Origin: UBA12191 sp009937185
GTDB lineage: Bacteria; Planctomycetota; UBA8108; UBA1146
DNA length: 64,000 nt
Direction: 5' to 3'
Assembly: GCA_938075155.1 (NCBI GenBank)
Contig: CALJGL010000024.1
Location: 53,316-117,315, forward strand
This document shows, one piece after another, positions 16,710 to 26,521 of the stretch. The notes under the pieces are model-generated. The model was not told the origin of the DNA, made no database searches, and worked only from the letters and a program-made list of their open reading frames with translations. Both the position numbers and the translations under genes were made by a program. Position 1 is the first letter of the stretch. Each line of letters opens with the position of its first letter.

Positions 16710-17864
16710 TTACTTATCGTCCATTCGGCGGACCAATTCCCCAAGTACAGCTTTGAGATAGGTGCCTGGGCAACCCGTCTCTTTCAGATCCCCATGACCA
16801 AAAATTTTACTAGGAGGAATTTTGTAAAGGGTTCGAAGGTCTTCTATCAGTTGCTGAAGGCTTCGGACTTGAGCAGTACTCGGTCGAATTTTGTCAAAAT
16901 TTCCGATTAGGGCCACGCCAATATTACCGCGATTGAGAGAGTGATTTCCCGCATGGGCTCCCTGATAGTTCATCGGGCGGCCCTCCCAGATTCGTCCGTC
17001 TTTGCTGATGAGGTAGTGATAGCCGATGTCTCCCCAATCGAGATTGTTTTGGCAGTATCCCTGCAATCTCTGCAGGTACTCACGGGGATTACTCTCGCCG
17101 AGAGATTCAAGATTAGATTGATCCGCAGTGTGATGCACTGTGAGACGGAAAGGACGAGTCATCGGATTCACTGATGATTTACGAACAGGTTTTGCTGACC
17201 ATTGATTTCGTTTGTACAACCGGATTCGGCTTCTGGGCGGAGTCAGTTTCTTTGATGTGGAAATGATCGTCGTTTTTTCGGGGAGCGGAGGTCCAGAAGA
17301 TTTTTCGATGGTTGGGCGAGGGATCGACCAAATTCCGGAGTACTCCGGAAAGTTAGCAGCACCCATGGCTTCCCTGTAAAGAGTTGGAACCTTATCACCC
17401 AATTCATCCAGGGTTCTAACAATCATAAATGCTGCCCGGGCTCGAAGGTCTCGTCGAGTCAGCCTGTCAAAGGCACTTTCTAATTGGTTGAGTGCGCTGT
17501 TGACGGATTTTTTTCTCAGTAGAACTTCACCGAGATAAAGTTGTGCACGTGCTCGGATTTTACCTTCGGGAAGAAGCTTTCGAGCTTTATCGAGATGTCG
17601 ATAAGCTTCATCGAAATTTTTCTCGGCCAGTGCGCAACGACCCAAACCTAGGCGGGCTTGTCCGCGGATGGAATTGGGTTGCTCCGGACTGGCATAGGGT
17701 TCTAGCTGACGACGAGCCTGGGCTATTCTTCGTGAGTCGATCAACTGTTCGATATTTTCGAAGGGGACTGTCACCGGGGCGGCGAGTCGTGGATCGGGGC
17801 CACCGCCACAACCACTCACTAAGAATGGAAGAATGAGCAGAATGAGCGTTCTATACCCGCCCAC
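16710..17864 (-). CDS. N-acetylmuramoyl-L-alanine amidase lipoprotein with TPR-like region
   Basis: A peptidoglycan amidase (amidase_2/PGRP fold) exported as a lipoprotein. From GTG 17864 (384 residues) it begins with a signal segment ending LVSGC. A TPR-like helical region follows (RGQARLGLGRCALAEKN, RAQLYLGEVLLRKKS). The C-terminal zinc amidase domain has TVHHTAD, GYHYLISKDGRIWEGRP, NIGVALIGNF and GHGDLKETGCPG, providing the His/His/Cys ligands. The frame is open back to 18020, but the signal peptide fits the GTG; no strong ribosome-binding site decides. It would cleave the amide between MurNAc and the stem peptide, in wall turnover or recycling. Confidence 0.82.
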   Translation of the reverse strand: MGGYRTLILLILPFLVSGCGGGPDPRLAAPVTVPFENIEQLIDSRRIAQARRQLEPYASPEQPNSIRGQARLGLGRCALAEKNFDEAYRHLDKARKLLPEGKIRARAQLYLGEVLLRKKSVNSALNQLESAFDRLTRRDLRARAAFMIVRTLDELGDKVPTLYREAMGAANFPEYSGIWSIPRPTIEKSSGPPLPEKTTIISTSKKLTPPRSRIRLYKRNQWSAKPVRKSSVNPMTRPFRLTVHHTADQSNLESLGESNPREYLQRLQGYCQNNLDWGDIGYHYLISKDGRIWEGRPMNYQGAHAGNHSLNRGNIGVALIGNFDKIRPSTAQVRSLQQLIEDLRTLYKIPPSKIFGHGDLKETGCPGTYLKAVLGELVRRMDDK

Positions 17865-18155
17865 AGGATACTGCTTATAAATGGCGGATAATTTCTGGGG
17901 AGCAAGGTTGGAAGCAATTTCGAGATCACGGGTGGAGTGACCAATAAAGAACTTCAGTGTGCTGTTGTCGGCCAAAAAATCACCGTGTCTTCCCCATTGA
18001 GGCGAGTGCCTCCGCACCATACCGGAACAGCGTCAAATTGCCAAATAGATCATTAATTCGGGGGCGGCACTGCTTCGAAGGGCTGTTGCTGGAAAGAATG
18101 TTAGGTATATGTTAGGTTCTGAAGCCCAGATCCATTTTGAGAACAGGAGACCTCT

Positions 18156-20699
18156 ATGAATCAAAACCCCAGCTCGGATGCTTCCATATATGACGCTGAT
18201 GAAGCGATCTCTTCTACTTCTGGCTTTACGGTCAACAGTGTGCCAAGAAACGGCTCAGCTCCGACTCCTCTGGAGGTTCTTCACGGTGTAGAAGCGCGGA
18301 TGGGATCCGCGGAAGAATTAGTCTCGAGATACGCAATTCCTGCTCGGGATGCAGAGTTTGCTCAGACGATCCCGGACCTGGATCCTCAGATCATCGATCA
18401 CCTCAAGGCTTCGGGGACTTGGCCTCTCTATCGACACCAAGCGCGTTCATTGACCAAGAGTTTATCAGGAAACGATGTGGTGATTGCGTCTTCTACTGCA
18501 AGTGGAAAGACCCTCTGTTGCACTCTTCCTGTGATCGATGCCATGGTCAAAGAACCGGGTGCACATGCTTTGCTACTGTACCCGACGAAGGCCTTATCAC
18601 AGGATCAACATCGACATCTCAGAGGTTTGATCGATGGTATCGGTCTCTCCCTTGAGACTGGTATTTATGATGGCGACACGGAGCCGACTTTGAGAAGACG
18701 TTTACGGAGGTCGGGAAGAATCATTCTGACGAACCCAGACATGCTCCACGCATCAGTTCTTCCAAATCATGGTGGCTGGGGAGCATTTTTTGCGAACTTG
18801 AGATATGTCGTCATCGATGAAGTTCACACATTGAGAGGTATCTTTGGATCTCATGTCGCCAGTGTACTGAGAAGACTTCGAAGGATTTGCCAGCATCATG
18901 GATCTGACCCCACTTTTATTGCTGCGAGTGCAACGATCCAGAATCCAGGAGAGCATGTTTCACGATTGATTGGTAGAGATGTCGAAGTGATCGAGGACGA
19001 CGGCTCTCCCAGGGGCCATAAGGAAGTGGTTTTGTGGAATCCTCCCGTCATAGAAAAGCCGGACGGGACTTTGGCCCGAAGAGGACCGACTTCTGTCGCC
19101 GTCAAACTTCTACCAGAATTGGTTCGACGTGGATTGAGAACCATCTGTTTTGCCAGAACTCGAAACAGCGTGGAGTTGATCCTGAGGTATATCCGGGAAC
19201 GTGCGAAGGGGGCTAGAGACAGAGAGGAGGTTGCGGATCGTATCGAACCCTATCGTTCTGGATACCTCCCGTCAGAACGTCGACAGACTGAAGCGTCTCT
19301 CTTTGATGGGCAATTGGGGGGGGTCGTTTCCACCAGTGCATTGGAAGTCGGAATCGATGTGGGAGGTTTGGATGGTTGCATCATTGTGGGGTGGCCTGGA
19401 AGCGTCTGTTCATTCATGCAGCAAGCTGGGCGAGCAGGACGGCGACAGGGAGAATCCTTGGTCTTTCTCATCGCAGGTCAGGATCCCATCGATCAGTGGT
19501 TTGTTCGTCATCCAGAAAGCTTACATGAGAGTTCTCCCGAGAATGCGGTCATCGAGACCGACAACCCTTATATCGTTGCCCGGCATCTGATCTGTGCAGC
19601 CTATGAATTGCCATTGAGTGGAGAAGATAGTGATTTGTTGGGCGATGATCTGACAGCGATGTGTACTGTTCTTCAGGAAGAAAAAAGACTGCGCGAAGAA
19701 GGTGGAGCCTGGTATTTGGCGAGAGAGGAGTACCCAGCGACTCAAGTCAAGTTACGTACTGCAAGTGAAGAAAATTTCACGATTCTAGAGTTGGGGCCGG
19801 AAAACGTCATCGGTGAACTGGATTATGTCGCCGCTATGCTCAGTTTGTATGAAGGTGCGATTTATATCCACAGAGCAGAAACGTTTATTGTCGAGGAGAT
19901 GGACCACGTCAATTGCCTGGTCAAAATTCGTAGGACAAAAACAGGGTACTACACTCAGGTTTTGACACAGAAAAAAGTGACGGTGACGGAAGAATGGTCA
20001 CACCGAGAAGTTCCAGGTGCAGGATCTCGACTTGCTGAAGTTGAAGTTCGAACGCGACTCACGGGATATAAAAAAGTGCGTTTTCATTCGACTGAAAATA
20101 TAGGGTATGGCGAAGTTCATCTTCCTCCATTGGAATTGGATACCGTCAGCCATGAGATTTCTCTCAATCGAGACACGGTTCTTCAATCTGAACGATTTGG
20201 GACAGCCTTTTTGCGATCTGGTATGCATGGAGTGGCTCGACTATTCCGTGATTTACTCGCGATGCGGGCTATGTGTGATCCGGGCGACATCGATCATCAT
20301 GTCGATGATAATTTGATTCATATTTTCGACCTTTACCCGGGAGGTATCGGATACTCAGAGTTAGGTCATGAGTTGCATCTCTCGATTATGTCGGATGTTC
20401 TTGAAGCAGTGACAGAGTGCCCTTGTGCCGCAGGTTGTCCAGCATGTGTTCTTCCAGGAGCGTCACGGATTGAATCGGCTCTTGAAGCGGAAGTCCTTGA
20501 GTATCCTTTTCCTAAGGAAGCAACACGGTGGTTGTTGCATCGATTATTAGGGAAGGAGTCATACGAGCCCCATCTGGAAGGGATCCCGGCACCTTGCGAG
20601 AACCCCATGATTCCTGTGCCCCCTTTGCTGGATGAACGGGTGGAAAGAAAAATACGAAAAGTGGCCCGTCTCACATCTCGTCGGGGGAGGCAGCGATGA
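18156..20699 (+). CDS. mrfA: MrfA-type DEXH helicase (YprA family)
   Basis: An 847-residue superfamily 2 helicase of the MrfA/YprA type. Walker A ASSTASGKT is near residues 111-119, DEVH at 221-224, and motif VI QQAGRAGRR in the second RecA domain. The C-terminal MrfA zinc-binding domain has the cysteine cluster CPCAAGCPAC near 754-763. In Bacillus subtilis, MrfA works with the exonuclease MrfB in repair of mitomycin-type DNA damage. Here it overlaps an mrfB-like gene by ATGA, so the pair is conserved as an operon. The ATG at 18156 has AGGAGA upstream. Confidence 0.88.
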   Translation: MNQNPSSDASIYDADEAISSTSGFTVNSVPRNGSAPTPLEVLHGVEARMGSAEELVSRYAIPARDAEFAQTIPDLDPQIIDHLKASGTWPLYRHQARSLTKSLSGNDVVIASSTASGKTLCCTLPVIDAMVKEPGAHALLLYPTKALSQDQHRHLRGLIDGIGLSLETGIYDGDTEPTLRRRLRRSGRIILTNPDMLHASVLPNHGGWGAFFANLRYVVIDEVHTLRGIFGSHVASVLRRLRRICQHHGSDPTFIAASATIQNPGEHVSRLIGRDVEVIEDDGSPRGHKEVVLWNPPVIEKPDGTLARRGPTSVAVKLLPELVRRGLRTICFARTRNSVELILRYIRERAKGARDREEVADRIEPYRSGYLPSERRQTEASLFDGQLGGVVSTSALEVGIDVGGLDGCIIVGWPGSVCSFMQQAGRAGRRQGESLVFLIAGQDPIDQWFVRHPESLHESSPENAVIETDNPYIVARHLICAAYELPLSGEDSDLLGDDLTAMCTVLQEEKRLREEGGAWYLAREEYPATQVKLRTASEENFTILELGPENVIGELDYVAAMLSLYEGAIYIHRAETFIVEEMDHVNCLVKIRRTKTGYYTQVLTQKKVTVTEEWSHREVPGAGSRLAEVEVRTRLTGYKKVRFHSTENIGYGEVHLPPLELDTVSHEISLNRDTVLQSERFGTAFLRSGMHGVARLFRDLLAMRAMCDPGDIDHHVDDNLIHIFDLYPGGIGYSELGHELHLSIMSDVLEAVTECPCAAGCPACVLPGASRIESALEAEVLEYPFPKEATRWLLHRLLGKESYEPHLEGIPAPCENPMIPVPPLLDERVERKIRKVARLTSRRGRQR

Positions 20700-21388
20700 A
20701 GCGATCTGCTTCTGAACGAGTACGCCGCATGATTCGCAAGTCAGAAAGTCGAAGGCCGAAGACGCGTCGTTGTCCGACAATCCCTCCGGAAGTCGATGAA
20801 CAGATCAAAGGAGAAATTCCGGAGGAGGTATTGTCCGCGACATCAGAGGGCACCCTTTTCCTAGACCTTGAAACCACAGGCTTGATGGCACATCGGTCAC
20901 TGACAGCGATGATCGGAATTCTTTATCGAAGAAACGACACTTTGAGACTCCGGCAATGGTATTCAGGTGACGTCTCTACAGAAAGAAAACAACTCGCTCG
21001 ACTTTATAAGTTGCTGGCATCTTTTCAAACGGTGGTGACTTACAACGGGGACGGATTTGATCTGCCCTTTTTGAGACACCGTGCACAGTGGCATGGTTTG
21101 GAAACCGAGAATGAGCCACAATCTATCGATCTCTTGCCTATCATTCGTCGGCACTATAAAAAAAAGTGGCCCAATTGCCGGTTGGTGACCGCAGAAGAGA
21201 GGTTGTTGGGAATACCTCGCTCCGCAGACGATGTTCCAGGATCGGAAGCTCCTTTAAGATTTCAGGATCTTCGAGAGGGGTCTCCGCTCGAAGTGATTAC
21301 TCCGATTTATATCCACAATCGTAGAGATCTGATCTCCCTCGTGTCATTGCATCATCGATTAGTGGCTCCGATACTCATGGGGGAATGA
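20696..21388 (+). CDS. mrfB: MrfB-type RNase H-like exonuclease (YprB family)
   Basis: A 230-residue DEDD-type exonuclease. Metal-binding residues are visible as FLDLETTGL (Asp 57, Glu 59), TYNGDGFDLPF (Asp 122) and HNRRDLISL (Asp about 211), matching the MrfB/YprB ribonuclease-H-like fold. It lacks the extra C-terminal TPR part of the longer B. subtilis protein. It overlaps mrfA by four bases upstream and the YqgE/AlgH gene by four bases downstream, so the three genes are translated together. Its role is inferred from partnership with MrfA. Confidence 0.84.
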   Translation: MKRSASERVRRMIRKSESRRPKTRRCPTIPPEVDEQIKGEIPEEVLSATSEGTLFLDLETTGLMAHRSLTAMIGILYRRNDTLRLRQWYSGDVSTERKQLARLYKLLASFQTVVTYNGDGFDLPFLRHRAQWHGLETENEPQSIDLLPIIRRHYKKKWPNCRLVTAEERLLGIPRSADDVPGSEAPLRFQDLREGSPLEVITPIYIHNRRDLISLVSLHHRLVAPILMGE

Positions 21389-22038
21389 GAACGAACAAGG
21401 AGACTCCCCATCGAAGTGAGTTGGATGAAATGCTTTTAGAGTTGACTGATCGTATCGCGCCAGGGTGTTGTCTGATCGCAACACCCTTCCTGAAAATAAA
21501 GGACGACCCTATGTTTGCTAGGTCGGTCGTTCTCATTACTGATCACGATCCACTCGAAGGAGCGATGGGCTTGATTCTGAATCGTCCTGCAAGGCAGTCG
21601 TTTCAAGAAATCTTCCCTGATGCTCACACCTTCCTGAATATAGAAGCGCCTGTTTTTGTGGGGGGGCCTGTTGAGCAAGTTGTTGGCTACTCCCTGATTA
21701 CGGTCAATGATGAATTTGATGCAGTTGAAACTCTCCCGTCTTCGTTTCTTCAAGTCTCCCCAGGAGTTTACCGATCCCATCCGGATGAAGTTTTTAAATC
21801 CCAAGAAGAGGGTTTGATATCTGACGATCAGGTGAGGTATTTTTGTGGCGCATCAGGATGGGAAAAAAACCAGCTGGAATCAGAATTAGAACATGGTGCG
21901 TGGATTTTGATTTCAGGACTGGCACACCGCTGTATGCAGTGGGAGGTGAAGGATGTTTGGCGAAATAGCCTTCGCTGTCTCCCGGATCCTGTCTTTCAGT
22001 TATGGTCGATGCTCCCTCATTATCCGGAACATAACTAA
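21385..22038 (+). CDS. YqgE/AlgH family protein (UPF0301)
   Basis: A 217-residue member of the YqgE/AlgH family, of uncertain biochemical function. Family motifs include LIATPFL, FARSVVLITDHD, GAMGLILNRP and PVFVGGPVEQ. The C-terminal segment has the typical FCGASGWEKNQLESEL and GAWI. It overlaps mrfB by ATGA and is the last gene before a strong terminator. Linkage to mrfAB may be incidental or may mean that it is co-induced with DNA repair. Confidence 0.9.
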   Translation: MRTNKETPHRSELDEMLLELTDRIAPGCCLIATPFLKIKDDPMFARSVVLITDHDPLEGAMGLILNRPARQSFQEIFPDAHTFLNIEAPVFVGGPVEQVVGYSLITVNDEFDAVETLPSSFLQVSPGVYRSHPDEVFKSQEEGLISDDQVRYFCGASGWEKNQLESELEHGAWILISGLAHRCMQWEVKDVWRNSLRCLPDPVFQLWSMLPHYPEHN

Positions 22039-22079
22039 GCGTGTCTCTAGGGACTTAAAAACCGTATTCGGCTAATGAA

Positions 22080-22114
22080 GCGGGGCACCTTTCCTGAATG
22101 GAAAGGTGCCCCGC
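22080..22114. terminator. Bidirectional hairpin terminator
   Basis: A perfect 15-bp stem (22080-22094 with 22100-22114) has the loop TGAAT and lies between the convergent YqgE/AlgH and cyclophilin genes. T-rich sequence follows on the plus side. Confidence 0.85.
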
Positions 22115-22150
22115 AGTTGTTTATCTGTCGACAATGTCGAAACCGTAAAC

Positions 22151-22747
22151 TTACTCGATGCTGGCCTTGACGAGGACGAGTGGTTCACTGGTTGCACCCT
22201 GTCCTGATCCACGAGATTCCAGAGCTTCCAGTGTAGGATCTCCAGCAACAACGACTCCGTAGACGGTGTGATTGTCGTTCAAATGTGGAGTAGGGGTGAA
22301 CGTGAGGAAGAACTGGCTTCCATCCGTATTCGGTCCAGCATTTGCCATTGAAAGTACGCCACGACGGTCATGCCGTGCATTCGGAGAGAACTCTCCAGCA
22401 AATCGATACCCGGGACCTCCCATGCCAGTTCCTTCAGGACAGCCACCTTGAGCCATGAAGCCTGTGATCACGCGGTGAAAACTCAGTTCGTCGTAGAAAC
22501 CCAGTTCTGTGAGATACATGGTGTTTCTCACATGGTTGGGGGCAACGTCAGGCATCAGTTGAATTTTGATGGTGCCATGATTGGTTTCTAAAACCCAAAA
22601 AAGTTCTGCACCTTCCTCAAGTTCTGTTTGTGGGAACATGGGAAGGGAGGTTCTCCAGCCATCGACCTCGGTGTTAATTTCACCTGAACTTTTCAGAGCT
22701 TCTACGGCCTCACGCATGGAGTGGATTGATTTTTCAGAGGTACTCAT
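22151..22747 (-). CDS. Cyclophilin-type peptidyl-prolyl isomerase, cytoplasmic
   Basis: A 198-residue cyclophilin catalysing cis-trans isomerisation of Xaa-Pro bonds. The core is intact: FHRVITGFMAQGG with the catalytic Arg, GVLSMANAGPNTDGSQFFLTF, and HTVYGVVVAG. There is no signal peptide; the first 45 residues form a charged lead that is also present in the upstream paralogue. Start and preceding stop share one base (TAATG), so it is co-translated with the exported cyclophilin. Confidence 0.9.
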   Translation of the reverse strand: MSTSEKSIHSMREAVEALKSSGEINTEVDGWRTSLPMFPQTELEEGAELFWVLETNHGTIKIQLMPDVAPNHVRNTMYLTELGFYDELSFHRVITGFMAQGGCPEGTGMGGPGYRFAGEFSPNARHDRRGVLSMANAGPNTDGSQFFLTFTPTPHLNDNHTVYGVVVAGDPTLEALESRGSGQGATSEPLVLVKASIE

Positions 22748-23517
22748 TATTGACCTTCTTTCGGGACCTTTGTTGTTTTTTTTGCAGCCACGACAGTGAT
22801 GGTGGCTTTGTTAATTTTCAATTCTTCGGAAGGGCGACCACCCCGACTGCCAGAAGCCTCAAGAGCTTTGAGAGTGCTCTCGCCAGAGATCATCTTACCG
22901 AAAATGGTATGTTTTCCGTCGAGCCATGGAGTTGGAACAAAGGTAAGGAAGAATTGACTTCCGTCAGTTCCTGGACCTGAATTGGCCATCGACAAGAGTC
23001 CATTTGTTGTGTGCTTTACATCAGCGGCGTATTCCCCGTCGAATCGGTAACCCGGGTTACCACGGCCACTGCCTTGTGGACAACCGCCCTGAGCCATGAA
23101 ACCTGTAATGACTCTGTGGAATTTCAGGTCGTCGAAAAAACCTAATTCAGTGAGGTAAATAAAGTTTGCGACATGATTTGGAGCGACAGAGGGCAGGAAC
23201 TGGACTTTGATATCGCCTTTATTGGTGGCAAGGTTCCAAATGTACGTTGTTCCGTCTGTGAACTTCGTCGTTGGGAATTTAGGGAGGCGACTTTTCCAGC
23301 CTGCCACTTCCTTATTAATTTTTTTGTCTGCGACATTCTTATTGATGAAGGCCTGAACGCTGGCGATAGCGGGGTCCGTGACGACTTTGGCTTTCTTTAC
23401 TTTCTCTTTTTCCTGACCACCTTCGTCTTGAGCAAAGGTGGAGAGTGGCGTGAGGTATGCCAAAATCAAAATGAGGAATGAACAGCACAACCGGGAGATT
23501 TCCTGAGTTTTGCTCAT
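22747..23517 (-). CDS. Cyclophilin-type peptidyl-prolyl isomerase, exported
   Basis: A 256-residue paralogue of the adjacent cyclophilin with an N-terminal signal peptide (CCSFLILILAYLTPLSTFAQ) and a charged linker rich in Glu and Lys, so it probably acts outside the cytoplasmic membrane. It has the same catalytic block FHRVITGFMAQGG and NGLLSMANSGPGTDGSQFFLTF. I use ATG 23517, where the signal peptide starts; a TTG at 23577 would overlap the peptidase stop and add 20 unlikely residues. Confidence 0.88.
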   Translation of the reverse strand: MSKTQEISRLCCSFLILILAYLTPLSTFAQDEGGQEKEKVKKAKVVTDPAIASVQAFINKNVADKKINKEVAGWKSRLPKFPTTKFTDGTTYIWNLATNKGDIKVQFLPSVAPNHVANFIYLTELGFFDDLKFHRVITGFMAQGGCPQGSGRGNPGYRFDGEYAADVKHTTNGLLSMANSGPGTDGSQFFLTFVPTPWLDGKHTIFGKMISGESTLKALEASGSRGGRPSEELKINKATITVVAAKKTTKVPKEGQ

Positions 23518-23573
23518 CAGTATTCTCGCTTTCCTTTGTGAAAATTTATCGTTACCAAATTCGTAAAAGGCCT

Positions 23574-25295
23574 TCAAACGATGGCACTTTCAAGAGTTTC
23601 AATTTCTTCCCTGACCATTTCGATCAGTTCGGAGAGATTATCATAAGAGAAATCGAAGCGGGTACCCGTTTCCTTGTAGAGCTGTGGCAGGGTCACGGTG
23701 TTGCCCTTAGATAGCCCGTTACGATACAAACGTATTGCTTCGTCAGGATCGTTCCGATGATTTCTCCAAACTTGTAAAGCACCTAATTGCGCAATGGCGT
23801 ATTCCACGTAGTAGAAGGGGACGCCAAAGAGGTGAGATTGTCTCATCCAGCGGTGTGCTCTGATTTCTTCAATACCTGTCCAGTCCATTTGACCCGTTCC
23901 AAAGCGGTCCATGATACCTAGCCAGGTTTGGCGACGTTCATCGCGGGAGTGCCCCGGATTCGTGTAGAGCCAGTGCTGGAATGAATCGATCATGGCCACC
24001 CAAGGGAACAGGCTGATGATACCTTCCAAGTGATCGATACGAGCCCTTGTCACTTCTTCACCCTCACCGTAGAAAACGTCGAGGTGAGGTGCGCCGAGAA
24101 GTTCCATCGCCATCGATGCCACTTCGCAATATTCAATCGGAGCGTGTCGATTGGCAATCAAAGTGTGATCACGAGCCTCAATCGAATGGAAAGCATGCCC
24201 ACCCTCGTGGAGAAGAGTTTCAACATCTCCCTGCTTGCCGGCAGCATTCATGAAAATGAAAGGTTTGCGTATCTCGTGGTATGTGGCCTGGTAACCACCA
24301 GGTGCTTTTCCTTTACGTGAATCGAGATCCAGCAAATCTCCATCGATCAGGATATTAAACATGTCTTCCAGATCTGGGTGAACCTTGCCGAAAATCTGGC
24401 GGCAACCATCAATCAATGGGGTGCCCTTTTCGAGGGGTCTAAGTGGAGACCTACCCATGGGATCTACAGCCGTATCCCAAGGCCTCAGTTTTTCGAGACC
24501 CATCTGTTCTCTGCGTCTTTCCAAGCGATCCTTGATCAGTGGCATGACCACTTTTTCGATGGACTCATGGAACTGGAGACATTCTTCCGGTCCGTAGTCA
24601 AAGCGTTCCAACTGACGAAAACGAAGAGATCGATAATTGTCTAACCCGCAGTTGACAGCCATTTGCTGTCGAAGATCAAGTTGACGATCGAAGATGGTTT
24701 GAATCTGATCTTGATCTTGAAGAATACGATCGTTCACAGCACGGAATGCTTGTTCACGTCGGTCTCTGTCAGTTTCTTCTAAAATTCGTCCCATGTAGGG
24801 AAGCGTTCTTGTCTCGCCATCGAATTCAACAGTCATTGCGCCAATGACTTCGTCGTATTTTGCGTCTAATTCTTTCTCTTCAGTTTGTAGAGGAATGTTT
24901 TCCTCACGGAAGAGCTCGACGCTATTGCGAACGGACTGAATCCACATGCCAAACTCAGCGGTATCGAGTTCACTGAGGGCTGGGGAATCGATGAACTTTC
25001 GATCCATATCAAAGCTGATCTTTTTCAAGCCCGGTGCGATATCTTTGAGCCACTCCATGAATCGAGCTTTGACATCCGGATCTTCAGTGAAGCAAGTATT
25101 CTTGACGTACCGCCTAGAGCTTTCCTCTGCGATGACGGAATCAACTTCACTCCAGTCTCGGCACCACTGTTCAAGAAGATCTTTTGTCGAGAGGTCTCTT
25201 TCGAGAAGGCCTTTGTAGATCTTTTCAATAGCCTCGAAGCTGCTGGCGGTGAAATCCGCTGGCAGAAATTGTCTTGGGTATGTTGAATCACTCAT
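23574..25295 (-). CDS. M3-family oligoendopeptidase
   Basis: A 573-residue zinc metallopeptidase of the M3/PepF type, which degrades oligopeptides in the cytoplasm. The zinc motif HEGGHAFH is near residue 362, with the third ligand glutamate downstream in EYCEVASMAMEL. The length is normal for the family. I use ATG 25295 (AAGGGA nine bases upstream), not the upstream ATG at 25337. It is the first gene of a three-gene set with two cyclophilins, a combination consistent with protein quality control (inference). Confidence 0.9.
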   Translation of the reverse strand: MSDSTYPRQFLPADFTASSFEAIEKIYKGLLERDLSTKDLLEQWCRDWSEVDSVIAEESSRRYVKNTCFTEDPDVKARFMEWLKDIAPGLKKISFDMDRKFIDSPALSELDTAEFGMWIQSVRNSVELFREENIPLQTEEKELDAKYDEVIGAMTVEFDGETRTLPYMGRILEETDRDRREQAFRAVNDRILQDQDQIQTIFDRQLDLRQQMAVNCGLDNYRSLRFRQLERFDYGPEECLQFHESIEKVVMPLIKDRLERRREQMGLEKLRPWDTAVDPMGRSPLRPLEKGTPLIDGCRQIFGKVHPDLEDMFNILIDGDLLDLDSRKGKAPGGYQATYHEIRKPFIFMNAAGKQGDVETLLHEGGHAFHSIEARDHTLIANRHAPIEYCEVASMAMELLGAPHLDVFYGEGEEVTRARIDHLEGIISLFPWVAMIDSFQHWLYTNPGHSRDERRQTWLGIMDRFGTGQMDWTGIEEIRAHRWMRQSHLFGVPFYYVEYAIAQLGALQVWRNHRNDPDEAIRLYRNGLSKGNTVTLPQLYKETGTRFDFSYDNLSELIEMVREEIETLESAIV

Positions 25296-25409
25296 GGTCT
25301 GATTTCCCTTCCGGTTACAAAACGGCCGGTTGCCCATGGGAACCGGAAGAGAGATTCTAACCTCTGGTTACGTGGAGACCAATGACACCTGAGGAAAGGG
25401 GAGAGTAAC

Positions 25410-26426
25410 GTGCTCAAATATGAAGGAGTACGGGGTCGTGTGCAGATTGTAGATCACACCTCGGAATTGCTCGCCAATAATGCTCTCGGTGATCCTCCTG
25501 TTCGTAGGGTCGCTGTATGGACACCCCCAGGATATGAGGGGAATGGTGAGAGTCGATATCCGACGATCTATTATCTCGCCAGTTTTACCTCGAGTGGGCT
25601 GAAGGCTCTCAACTGGGATGGGTTCAGCGAAAATATTGTGGAGCGACTCGATCGGCTCGTTGGCAGTGGAAAGATGGCTCCCACAATCGTGGTGATGCCA
25701 GATGGTTTTACCTCTTTGGGGGGGAATCAGTACATCGATTCTCCGGCTGTGGGGCCATGGGCGAGTTACCTCACCAAAGAACTGGTACCTTTTGTCGATA
25801 AAAATTGGAGGACTCTGGATGCTTGTGAGCACCGGGGTGTCTTTGGATATTCTTCTGGGGGATACGGTGCACTTGTTCATGGGATGCTTCATCCCGATGT
25901 TTGGGGAGGGATTGCATGCCATAGCGGTGACATGTACTTCCCTTATGCATGCCTTCCCGATTTTCCTATGGCGATCGATACTCTAAGAAGATTTGAAGGA
26001 AACCCGGCAGCCTTCCTTAAAAAAATGAGAACGAAAATCAAACTACGAGGAAGCGATATCATGACGCTCATGATTCTCGCACTCGCTGCCTTTTACGACC
26101 CTGACCTCGAAAACCCTGATCGTATTCAGTTACCCTTTGATGCTCGGACGGGGGAATTAATCGATGAGCGTTGGCAGCAATGGCTTCGTTGGGACCCCAT
26201 AAAAATGGCAGAAGAACACGTCGATAATTTGAAAAAGTTAAAATGCCTCTTTTTCGATTGTGGTTCTAGGGATCAGTATCGCTTACATCATGGAGCTCGA
26301 ATCTTAGCTCAGCGATTCGAGGACCTCGGTGTTCCTCATCGATATGAAGAGTTCGATGACGATCACTCGTCGATTCAATATCGTTATGATGTTTCTCTCC
26401 CATTACTCGCGGACACACTATCCTAA
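25410..26426 (+). CDS. Esterase-family alpha/beta hydrolase
   Basis: A 338-residue alpha/beta hydrolase of the esterase D/enterochelin-esterase-like group. The nucleophile elbow is GYSSGG (near residue 147). The N-terminal part has RVAVWTPPGYEG and PTIYYLASFTSSG, and the late FDCGSRDQYRLHHGA and DDDHSSIQYRYD contain the probable acid and histidine. No signal peptide is seen, so it is cytoplasmic; the substrate is unknown. Start GTG with GGGGAGAG upstream. It is divergent from the M3 peptidase and followed by a strong terminator. Confidence 0.82.
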   Translation: MLKYEGVRGRVQIVDHTSELLANNALGDPPVRRVAVWTPPGYEGNGESRYPTIYYLASFTSSGLKALNWDGFSENIVERLDRLVGSGKMAPTIVVMPDGFTSLGGNQYIDSPAVGPWASYLTKELVPFVDKNWRTLDACEHRGVFGYSSGGYGALVHGMLHPDVWGGIACHSGDMYFPYACLPDFPMAIDTLRRFEGNPAAFLKKMRTKIKLRGSDIMTLMILALAAFYDPDLENPDRIQLPFDARTGELIDERWQQWLRWDPIKMAEEHVDNLKKLKCLFFDCGSRDQYRLHHGARILAQRFEDLGVPHRYEEFDDDHSSIQYRYDVSLPLLADTLS

Positions 26427-26458
26427 TGCGATAGCGTCAGCAGAAATGTAATCGAAAA

Positions 26459-26495
26459 AAAAGAGCCCCTGTCGGTAACCGGCAGGGGCTCTTTT
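26459..26495. terminator. Bidirectional hairpin terminator
   Basis: A 17-bp stem (26459-26475 with 26479-26495, one G-U pair) with a TAA loop, flanked by an A run on the left and T run on the right. It serves the convergent esterase and secreted-protein genes. Confidence 0.9.
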
Positions 26496-26521
26496 CATTT
26501 TTTCGTTGTCGTGTGACCTGA

